Assembly (NCBI RefSeq): GCF_000195595.1
Contig: NZ_GL882540.1
Coordinates: 1 to 64,000 of the forward strand
Length of the DNA: 64,000 bases
Origin: Actinomyces sp. oral taxon 170 str. F0386
Lineage (GTDB): Bacteria; Actinomycetota; Actinomycetes; Actinomycetales; Actinomycetaceae
Direction of reading: 5' to 3'
Part shown: in pieces, positions 53,207 to 61,674 of the stretch
Layout: each line of letters starts with the position of its first letter
How positions within the stretch are numbered: the first letter of the stretch is position 1
Program-made: the position numbers and the translations under genes
Notes under the pieces: model-generated
The model's database searches: none
The model's input: the letters and a program-made list of their open reading frames with translations, nothing else
What the model was told of the DNA's origin: nothing

Positions 53207-54900
53207 AGACCGAGCTCCTCCAGGATCGGCAGCTGGGCGCGCACCTCGGAGCGGGCATCCTCGGCGGTGGCGGAGGCGACGGCGATCCTGGCCAGCTCCC
53301 GGCACTCGTCGAGAGTGACGGACTTCAGCACGGCGTCGACATCGGGCAGTGCGCGCGCCGTCATCGACAACGAGGCGACCCCCAGACCCACCAGCACGGC
53401 GGCCAGTGCCGGGTCCGCGGCGGCCTCACCGCACACGCCCACCGGGCGTCCCTTGGGGGAGGCACCCTCGCACGCCGTACCGATCAGGCGCAGCACGGCC
53501 GGCTGCCAGGCCGTGGAAAGGTCCGCCAGCGAGGACAGCAGGCGGTCGGCCGCCATGACGTACTGGGTGAGGTCGTTGGTGCCCACGGAGGCGAAGTCCG
53601 CGTGCTCGAAGAGCTTGTCCGCCATGAGCGCGGCGGAGGGCACCTCGATCATCATGCCGGCCGTCTTCAGGCCGTAGGACCGGGCCCTCTCGGTGAAGGC
53701 CCTGGCCTCGTCCGCTGTGGAGATCATCGGGGCCATGACCCAGACCTTGGCCTCTGTGGCGGCCTCGGCCTTGGCCAGTGCCTCGAGCTGGTGCTCCAGA
53801 ACCTCGGGGTCGCGGCGCGTGGTGCGGTAGGCGCGTACGCCGAGTGCCGGGTTGGCCTCGGTGGCGTCGGTCAGGAACGGCAGTGGCTTGTCGGCTCCGG
53901 CGTCGAGTGTGCGCACCACGACCTTCTTGCCAGGGAAGGCCTCCAGGACCCCCTGGTAGGCCTCCACCTGGGCTTCTACCGTCGGCTCCTCGGGCTGGTC
54001 GAGGAAGCAGAACTCGGTGCGGAACAGGCCGATACCCATCGCCCCGGCCTCCGCGGCGCTACGGGCTCCGGCCGCGTCACCGACATTGGCCAGCAGCTGG
54101 ACCTCGTGGCCGTCCTTGGTGGCTCCGTCGCCGTTGAAGACGCGCACGCGCGAGGCGATCTCGCGGGCCCGGCGCAGTGCGTCCTCGGACGGATTGATGG
54201 TGATTGTTCCCTTGGTCCCGTCTACCAGGACGATGTCACCCTCGCCCAGTGCATCGGTGACCTCCTCGCCGGTGCCCACGATCGCCGGCATGCCCAGGGC
54301 CCGCGCCAGGATGGCGGTGTGGGAGGTGGGCCCGCCCTCGGAGGTGATGAAGGCGATGACCTTCTCGGGATCCAGCAGCGCGGTGTCGGCCGGGGCAAGG
54401 TCGGTGGCCACGAGCACGAAGGGCTCGGGCAGGCGGGGGATGCCCGGCATGGGGGACTCGGTGAGGACCGCGACGATCCGGTCACGCACGTCCTGCACGT
54501 CACGGGTGCGCTCAGCCATGTATCCGCCCAGGGACTCCAGCATCGCTGCCAGCGTCCCCGCCGACTCCCAGACGGCTCGCTCGGGCACCAGGTGCTTCTC
54601 GCGCACCATGGCCTGCGCCGTCGAGGTCAGAGTGGGGTCGGCCGCCATCTGCGCGGTGGTCTCAAGAAGGGTGCGAGCCTCGGCCTTGGCCTCAGCGGCG
54701 GACAGCTCCAGGCCCTTCTTGACCTGCTGAGCCGCCAGAGCGATGCGCTCGCACTCCTTCTCGATGTCGCGGCTGGGCTCGAGGGTGGCGATCTCGGGCT
54801 CAGGAATAGGGGGCGCCATCCTAGCGACGGGGCCGGCCACAAGGCCAGGGCTCACACCGATGCCGGACAGGGTTGTGGAAGTGGTGTCGGACGCTGTCAT
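53203..54900 (-). CDS. ptsI: PTS enzyme I (PEP-protein phosphotransferase)
   Basis: A 565-residue enzyme that starts the PTS phosphorelay by taking phosphate from PEP and passing it to HPr. The phospho-His is residue 194 in GGPTSHTAILARALG. The PEP-binding barrel has LFRTEFCFL, ANPALGVRAYR, MIEVPSAALMADKL, FASVGTNDLTQY and GVCGEAAADP. The start at 54900 has GAGGAG upstream; the upstream extension of the frame is non-coding. No HPr gene lies in the window, so it must be elsewhere. Confidence 0.96.
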   Translation of the reverse strand: MTASDTTSTTLSGIGVSPGLVAGPVARMAPPIPEPEIATLEPSRDIEKECERIALAAQQVKKGLELSAAEAKAEARTLLETTAQMAADPTLTSTAQAMVREKHLVPERAVWESAGTLAAMLESLGGYMAERTRDVQDVRDRIVAVLTESPMPGIPRLPEPFVLVATDLAPADTALLDPEKVIAFITSEGGPTSHTAILARALGMPAIVGTGEEVTDALGEGDIVLVDGTKGTITINPSEDALRRAREIASRVRVFNGDGATKDGHEVQLLANVGDAAGARSAAEAGAMGIGLFRTEFCFLDQPEEPTVEAQVEAYQGVLEAFPGKKVVVRTLDAGADKPLPFLTDATEANPALGVRAYRTTRRDPEVLEHQLEALAKAEAATEAKVWVMAPMISTADEARAFTERARSYGLKTAGMMIEVPSAALMADKLFEHADFASVGTNDLTQYVMAADRLLSSLADLSTAWQPAVLRLIGTACEGASPKGRPVGVCGEAAADPALAAVLVGLGVASLSMTARALPDVDAVLKSVTLDECRELARIAVASATAEDARSEVRAQLPILEELGL

Positions 54901-55268
54901 GTGGTGCTCCTCATCGGAGACGAAAGGGGGATCATCGCTCATTGTGCCCTGACTACGGCCGAAATGAGACGTTTCCGCCAGGGGAATAACGATCTCCTCT
55001 GTGGCATCGTCAAGGCATCTGTCGCGTTCCCGCAAGGTTACGTGAGGGAACGTCGTTGAGCGAGGAGGGCCCTCCTGTGATAACACCTCTCGTCCCTCAT
55101 CCTCCCCTGCAGCCTCCTCACCGTTCTGCTGCTGCACCGGCCGGGCTCCTTCGCCGCGAACGGCGTGGAGGTGGGATAAAGTGATCGTGACCACGAGGAC
55201 CCCAGCTGCCCGACCGACCGCATGACAGACGGGAACTGCGTGAGGACGGGAACCCAGAAGGAGTAGCC
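54901..55268. other. Divergent region between ptsI and EIIB gene
   Basis: About 370 bp without a supported gene. It must contain the promoters of ptsI (minus) and of the EIIB gene (plus). No clear dre-like operator was found here by eye. Confidence 0.4.
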
Positions 55269-55496
55269 ATGAGCACTGCATCAGACATCGTCGCCGGTCT
55301 CGGCGGCCAGGAGAACATCACCGACCTTGAGCCTTGCATCACGCGTCTGCGCGTGGAGGTCGCCGACCAGGCGAAGGTCGATGAGGAGGCGCTGCGGGCG
55401 GCCGGTGCCTTCGGCGTGGTGCGTTCCGGACGCGTCGTCCAGGTTGTCGTCGGCCCGACGGCGGACACCCTCGCCTCAGAGATCGCATCCCTCTGA
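55269..55496 (+). CDS. PTS glucose/GlcNAc-type EIIB domain protein (first copy)
   Basis: A 75-residue stand-alone EIIB. Phospho-Cys23 lies in LEPCITRLRV. The rest (GAFGVVRSGRVVQVVVGPTAD) is the usual EIIB fold that transfers phosphate from EIIA to the incoming sugar. It is closely similar to the second EIIB at 58736-58966. It has AAGGAG at the start and a hairpin after the stop, so it is transcribed alone between ptsI and malQ. Confidence 0.94.
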   Translation: MSTASDIVAGLGGQENITDLEPCITRLRVEVADQAKVDEEALRAAGAFGVVRSGRVVQVVVGPTADTLASEIASL

Positions 55497-55959
55497 CGCC
55501 GCCCCGCCCTCGGGCGCTCAGCAGGTCGCTCGGCCCCAGCACCCACGTGCTTGGGGCCGAGCCCTGCTTCTGGGCGACTGATCGACGATGACGGGGTGAG
55601 GTTCCGGGGTGTGGACGCCTGGCGGGAAAAGGGAGGAACAGAGCGGAGCGCTATCTCGCCGATCGTTTCACCGGCCTCCCAACCGACTGTGCGGTCCTGA
55701 CCGCATGCCGCCGATGCTCACCATCCGTGTCGGCTCCGTCCCCGGGTATCAGCAGTAGAACAGTTGCAGCAAAACGTCAGCGGACACGGTGCGGCAGGGT
55801 GCACAACCGTCAGCCGCTAGGGCACACTTGGGCACTGCTAGCCCTCCTGGCGCCCGCGTCCCGCTCCGACCCACCATTCCCTCAGGGCCGACGGCGGAGC
55901 GCAGCGCCGCTTCACGGCGCACCACCGCACATCTGCTCACGCAAGGCTGACCCACGCAC
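55497..55959. other. Gene-free region before malQ
   Basis: About 460 bp. A terminator-like hairpin for the EIIB gene lies at its start (55529-55561). Beyond that no ORF, tRNA or repeat is supported. The malQ promoter is expected here. Confidence 0.4.
55529..55561 (+). terminator. Hairpin after the first EIIB gene
   Basis: CTCGGCCCC (55529-55537) and GGGGCCGAG (55553-55561) form the base of the stem, with an AGCA/TGCT extension. It begins 32 bp after the stop. Confidence 0.65.
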
Positions 55960-58179
55960 ATGAACGAGTTCAACGACGACCAGCGACCTGCTTCTGAGAG
56001 CCTCAAGCACCTTGCTGAGGCGCATGGTGTCTCCACCGAGTACTGGGACTACCATGGCAACCTCGCCTCGCCCTCACGTGCCACCCTCAAGGCCGTGCTC
56101 ACCGCGCTCGGCGTGAGCGCCCGCACCGATGAGGAGATCGAGCGCTCCCTGCGGGATGTCGAGGACGCTCCGTGGCGGCAGACGCTCGCCCCCACCGTTG
56201 TCACGCGCGGTGGCGTGGAGTCCACTGTGCCCGTCTACGTTCCCGACGGCGCCAGGGTGCGGGTGCGCGTCGAGCTCGAGGGCGGTGAGGTCCGTGAGCT
56301 CACGCAGACCGAGGACTGGACTGTTCCCCGAGAGGTCGACGGGATCAGGCGCGGCCGAGCCTCCTTCATCCTGGGGGCCGACCTGCCGCTGGGCTGGCAC
56401 CGACTCATCGCCGAGGTCAGTCCTGGCTCCGACTCCACCGACCAGGAGGCGCTCCAGGGCGCGCACGCCGCCCCGCCGGCCAACGGCGAGGCCGAGACGG
56501 TGACAGTGACCTCCGCTCTGGCCGTCACCCCCAACCATCTCGATCTGCCCACGACCCTGGGGGAGCGCGGCTGGGGCGTCATGACCCAGCTGTACTCGAT
56601 CCGCTCACGAGGCTCCTGGGGGACCGGCGACACCGACGACCTCACCGAACTCGCCTCCTTCCTGGGAGACCAGGGCGCAGACTTCCTGCTCATCAATCCG
56701 CTGCACGCCGCTGAGCCCGTGGCGCCGATGACTCCCTCGCCCTACCTGCCGGTGACGCGTCGCTTCGTCAACCCCCTCTACATCCGGCCTGAGAACATCC
56801 CCGAGGTGGCCCGACTGTCCGGCCCCAAGCGCTCGCTGGTGCAGTGGGCCTTCGAGGAGGTCAAGGACAGCGACCTGAGCACCGAGCCGATCGACCGTGA
56901 CGTGGTGTGGAAGGCCAAGCGCGAGGCCCTCGAGGTCATCTTCGCCGCCGGCCGCTCCTACTCCCGTCAGCGCGACTTCGAACGGTTCCGCGCTGAGCAG
57001 GGCGAGGGGCTGGAGCGTTTCGCTTTGTGGAGCGCCTTGGTGGAGAAGCACGGCCCCCTGGAGACGTGGCCGGCTACCCTGCGCGAGGCGGACTCGGCCT
57101 ATGTGGCCAATGAGGCGCACCAGCTGGCCGAGCGCATCGACTTCTTCGCCTGGCTGCAGTGGATCGTCGACGAGCAGCTGGCCCGCGCCCAGGCCGAGGC
57201 TTTGGCCTCGGGAATGGCCCTGGGCATCATGGACGATCTCGCCGTGGGCGTGCACTCGCAGGGCGCGGACGTGTGGTCCAACCCGGAGGCCTTCGCCTCC
57301 GGAGTCACGGTGGGCGCACCGCCGGACATGTACAACCAGCAGGGTCAGAACTGGTCCCAGCCGCCGTGGAACCCCGAGTACCTGGCACGCAGCGCCTATG
57401 CCCCTCTGCGTGACATGGTGAGGACGGTGCTGCGTCACGCCGGCGCTCTGCGCGTGGACCACGTCATCGGCCTGTTCCGACTGTGGTGGATCCCCGAGGG
57501 CATGGGCGCCGACCACGGCGCCTACGTGCGCTACGACCACGAGGCCATGCTCGGCGTCGTCCTCCTGGAGGCCTACCGGGCCGGCGCCGTCGTCATCGGC
57601 GAGGATCTGGGAACCGTGGAGCCCTGGGCCCGCGACTACCTGGCCAGTCGAGGTGTGCTGGGGACCAGTGTGCTGTGGTTCGAGAAGCAGCACGACGGCT
57701 GGCCCCTCCAGCCCCAGGACTACCGCCACCTGGCCCTGTCCACGGTCAACACCCACGACCTCCCCCCGACCGCCGGTTACCTCGCCGACGAGCACGTCGA
57801 GCTGCGCGAACGTCTCGGCCTGCTCACTGAACCCGTTGAGCAGGTGCGTACCGAGGCCCGTATCGAGCGTGACCGCATGACCGCCCGGCTGCGCGAGCAC
57901 GGTCTGCTGGGGGACGCCCCCACCGAGCGTCAGGTGGTGGAGGCCCTGCACCGCTACGTGGTGCGCACTCCCTCGGTCCTGGTCGGCATCGCGCTGGTCG
58001 ACGGCGTGGGGGAGCGTCGCGCCCAGAACCAGCCCGGGACTGACCAGGAGTACCCCAACTGGAGGATCCCCCTGGCTGACGGTGCGGGTGAGGTCGTCCT
58101 GGTCGACGACCTGCCCGAGAACGCCCGCCTGGGCAGCCTTCTGGAGGTCGTGCGTCAGGAGATGACGTCACAGGACTGA
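55960..58179 (+). CDS. malQ: 4-alpha-glucanotransferase (amylomaltase)
   Basis: A 739-residue GH77 enzyme that moves alpha-1,4-glucan segments in maltose/maltodextrin use. The nucleophile Asp is in LRVDHVIGLFR, the acid/base Glu in VIGEDLGTVEPW, and the third Asp in NTHDLPPTAGY. The N-terminal about 170 residues are the extra beta-sandwich found in the long actinobacterial/E. coli-type MalQ. The start ATG at 55960 lacks a strong ribosome site. A long perfect hairpin follows. Confidence 0.96.
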   Translation: MNEFNDDQRPASESLKHLAEAHGVSTEYWDYHGNLASPSRATLKAVLTALGVSARTDEEIERSLRDVEDAPWRQTLAPTVVTRGGVESTVPVYVPDGARVRVRVELEGGEVRELTQTEDWTVPREVDGIRRGRASFILGADLPLGWHRLIAEVSPGSDSTDQEALQGAHAAPPANGEAETVTVTSALAVTPNHLDLPTTLGERGWGVMTQLYSIRSRGSWGTGDTDDLTELASFLGDQGADFLLINPLHAAEPVAPMTPSPYLPVTRRFVNPLYIRPENIPEVARLSGPKRSLVQWAFEEVKDSDLSTEPIDRDVVWKAKREALEVIFAAGRSYSRQRDFERFRAEQGEGLERFALWSALVEKHGPLETWPATLREADSAYVANEAHQLAERIDFFAWLQWIVDEQLARAQAEALASGMALGIMDDLAVGVHSQGADVWSNPEAFASGVTVGAPPDMYNQQGQNWSQPPWNPEYLARSAYAPLRDMVRTVLRHAGALRVDHVIGLFRLWWIPEGMGADHGAYVRYDHEAMLGVVLLEAYRAGAVVIGEDLGTVEPWARDYLASRGVLGTSVLWFEKQHDGWPLQPQDYRHLALSTVNTHDLPPTAGYLADEHVELRERLGLLTEPVEQVRTEARIERDRMTARLREHGLLGDAPTERQVVEALHRYVVRTPSVLVGIALVDGVGERRAQNQPGTDQEYPNWRIPLADGAGEVVLVDDLPENARLGSLLEVVRQEMTSQD

Positions 58180-58211
58180 GCCGGTCGATGGCCGGCACCA
58201 GATCGATGATG

Positions 58212-58254
58212 CGTTGTGGTCCCCGCCGTCAGTCAGACGGCGGGGACCACAACG
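58212..58254. terminator. Bidirectional terminator between malQ and EIIA
   Basis: A 19-bp perfect stem (58212-58230 with 58236-58254) with an AGTCA loop lies between two convergent genes, 33 bp after malQ and 24 bp after EIIA. It can serve both. Confidence 0.8.
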
Positions 58255-58277
58255 TGTCTGAAGGCGGAGTGGATGCC

Positions 58278-58739
58278 TTACGCCCAGGTCATAAGCGTGC
58301 CGCCGGCTGCAACCCTCTGGCCCGAACGGGGTGGCTTCAGCATGGAGTCATCGCCCTCCAGGGCGATGACAGGGACGATCGGGTTGAGACCCTGGGCCTC
58401 GATCTGAGCGGGGGACCAGGTGATGACGGGCTGGCCCGCCTCGACTGTCTGGCCCTCAGCGGCCAGGAGAGTGAAGCCGTTGCCTCCCAGGCTCACGGTG
58501 TCCAGGCCCAGGTGGACCAGGAAGCTGCGGCCGTCGTCATGGGTGATGACATAGGCATGGGGGTGGATCTTCGAGACGGTGCCGCTGATCGGTGCCAGGG
58601 CGCTGACGTTGTCTCCGGCAGCGCGGTCTGGGATGACTGCCACTCCCGGACCGACGATCCGGCCGGAGAAGACGGGATCGGGAACATCGTCGAGACCAAC
58701 GACGACGCCGGTCACCGGGGACTGGACGGTCAGGCTCAC
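58278..58739 (-). CDS. crr: PTS EIIA (Crr-like) protein
   Basis: A 153-residue stand-alone EIIA of the glucose class. The phospho-acceptor His76 is in FLVHLGLDTV and the assisting His61 in HPHAYVI; their 15-residue spacing equals that of E. coli EIIA-Glc (75 and 90). It passes phosphate from HPr to EIIB, and in other bacteria also regulates. The GTG start overlaps the stop of the EIIB gene, so both are made from one message. Confidence 0.95.
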   Translation of the reverse strand: MSLTVQSPVTGVVVGLDDVPDPVFSGRIVGPGVAVIPDRAAGDNVSALAPISGTVSKIHPHAYVITHDDGRSFLVHLGLDTVSLGGNGFTLLAAEGQTVEAGQPVITWSPAQIEAQGLNPIVPVIALEGDDSMLKPPRSGQRVAAGGTLMTWA

Positions 58740-58966
58740 CGCAGGTCCTCGATGTCCTCCGCGATCGTGTCGGCGTTGGGGCCGACGACGACCTGCACGA
58801 TCTCACCGAGTTTGACCACCCCGTGTGCGCCCGCGACCTTGAGAGCGGGCTCGTCCACGAGCGAGCCGTCCTCGAGCTCGCAGCGCAGGCGGGTGATGCA
58901 GGGCTCGATCTCGACGATGTTGTCGAATCCTCCGAGGGCGTCGACGATGCTCTGTGCCTGGGACAT
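58736..58966 (-). CDS. PTS glucose/GlcNAc-type EIIB protein (second copy)
   Basis: A 76-residue EIIB. Phospho-Cys23 is in IEPCITRLRC, followed by VVKLGEIVQVVVGPNAD. It is a paralogue of the EIIB at 55269-55496. GAGGA precedes the start. It heads a two-gene operon with EIIA and is preceded by the dre-like site at 59104-59119, about 140 bp upstream. Confidence 0.95.
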   Translation of the reverse strand: MSQAQSIVDALGGFDNIVEIEPCITRLRCELEDGSLVDEPALKVAGAHGVVKLGEIVQVVVGPNADTIAEDIEDLR

Positions 58967-59103
58967 GGGTTCCTCCTGGGTCTGCCCGGGTATCTGCCGG
59001 GCTCGGGTGGGTGGTGCCGGGATGCGTGGTCAGGGCATGGGGGAGACAGGATGTAGGAGAGAGGAGGCGCTGTCAGGTGCGGCCTCTTCGCCGGTACCGG
59101 ACT

Positions 59104-59119
59104 ATTGGTCCATACCAGT
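59104..59119. promoter_or_regulatory. dre-like operator upstream of EIIB-EIIA
   Basis: ATTGGTCCATACCAGT matches the DasR-responsive-element consensus (ACTGGTCTAGACCAGT) at 13 of 16 positions, as compared by eye from memory of that consensus. A second, overlapping half-site (TAGACCA) follows at 59119-59125. The site lies between the EIIB start and the GntR regulator stop. Confidence 0.6.
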
Positions 59120-59173
59120 AGACCATGGTACAGGTCGTTCCGGGTGTGTCCAGCGCCAATCGGTAACTGTTTC

Positions 59174-59923
59174 TCAAGGCTGCGGGCGAGCTGGGCGGAA
59201 GGCCGGTTTGGGGGCGGCCACCGGGACCCAGAGGGTGTAGCGGTCGGCGCGGAACAGGGTGTGAGAGTAGTCGATGGCGCAGTGCTCGTGGAAGGTGCGT
59301 CGAGTGATATCCAGGGTGGGGGCGTTCTCCTGGACGGACAGCAGGGCGGCCTCCTGAGGTGTGGCCGCATGAGCCTCGATCATGTCCTCCCCCCATTGCG
59401 GTGTCAGGCCTGCCTGGGTCAGCTCGGCGTAGACCGAGAAGCTCGGGCTGGTGCGCAGCAGGTCGGGAAGGAGTGCAGCGGGGAGCCAGTTCTCCTCGAT
59501 GGCCATCGGGATCGCGTTGGCGGTCAGCAGGCGGCGCAGGTGGTGGACCTCGGCCTCCGCCTCCAGCTCGAGCGCCTCCGCGACGGTCTCGTCAGCAGGA
59601 ATGGTCTCGGCCTGCAGCATGACGACGCCGGGCTCCATCCCTCGACGTTGCATCTCCTGGGTGAAGGAGGTCAGTCGAACCTGGAGGTCGAGCTTCGGAG
59701 GTGACACGAATGTCCCTCTGCCCTGATGGCGTTCCAGGACCCCGTCGACGACGAGGGTGTCGATGGCCTGCCGCACGGTCATGCGGGAGACCTCGAACTG
59801 CTCGCACAGCTCGCGCTCGGAGGGGACCGGAGAGCCACTGGCGAGCCCGTTTCTGACGAGTTCGAGCAGGTGATTGCGCACGATGACGTACTTCGCCGGT
59901 CTCTTGCCTGGATTCTTGGGCAT
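59174..59923 (-). CDS. GntR/HutC-type regulator, DasR/NagR-like
   Basis: A 249-residue regulator. The GntR DNA-binding domain has SGSPVPSERELCEQFEVSRM and VRQAIDTLVVDGVLERHQG, then RGTFV. The C-terminal UTRA domain (about residues 95-240) contains the usual effector-binding pattern with PMAIEENWLP and TRRTFHEHCAIDYSHTLFRADRY. DasR and NagR bind glucosamine-6-phosphate and repress amino-sugar PTS genes. The setting among PTS genes and the two dre-like sites support that role. The start at 59923 has GGGGAAG; the upstream seven codons are not needed. Confidence 0.92.
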   Translation of the reverse strand: MPKNPGKRPAKYVIVRNHLLELVRNGLASGSPVPSERELCEQFEVSRMTVRQAIDTLVVDGVLERHQGRGTFVSPPKLDLQVRLTSFTQEMQRRGMEPGVVMLQAETIPADETVAEALELEAEAEVHHLRRLLTANAIPMAIEENWLPAALLPDLLRTSPSFSVYAELTQAGLTPQWGEDMIEAHAATPQEAALLSVQENAPTLDITRRTFHEHCAIDYSHTLFRADRYTLWVPVAAPKPAFRPARPQP

Positions 59924-60041
59924 AGGGCTTCCCCTGGTTGACAATGGGTGGAGGCGGCCGGAGAAACGACCCGGTCGCGACCATTGTTTCCGCTCCGTCG
60001 CGTCGACGCATTACATTATGACCGAAGAGCGCACCGAGTGC

Positions 60042-60092
60042 TTGACATTGAAGGGTCTATCGGTTTTTCTGGTTGTACTGGTCCAGACGTGT
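60042..60092 (+). promoter_or_regulatory. Promoter and dre-like operator for EIIC
   Basis: TTGACA at 60042-60047 is a perfect -35 box. The best -10 at 17-bp spacing is TTTTCT (60065-60070), which is weak. A dre-like site ACTGGTCCAGACGTGT lies at 60077-60092 (13 of 16 with the DasR consensus), so bound repressor would cover the start of transcription. Confidence 0.55.
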
Positions 60093-60180
60093 TCGGCGTC
60101 GATCCGCCTGGACCGCCGCCGTCACAGTGACGAGCTCTGACGCAGCAGTGCTGCTGCTTGATCCTGAACTGGAGAACATC

Positions 60181-61629
<1,449 letters not shown>

Positions 61630-61674
61630 CCGGCTCGTTCCCTTCGTCCTGCCTTGTGCGGTGGCCCGATGCGG

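Noticed and set aside
54901-55268. dre-like site upstream of ptsI
   Set aside because: No 16-mer close to the DasR consensus could be found by eye in this gap.
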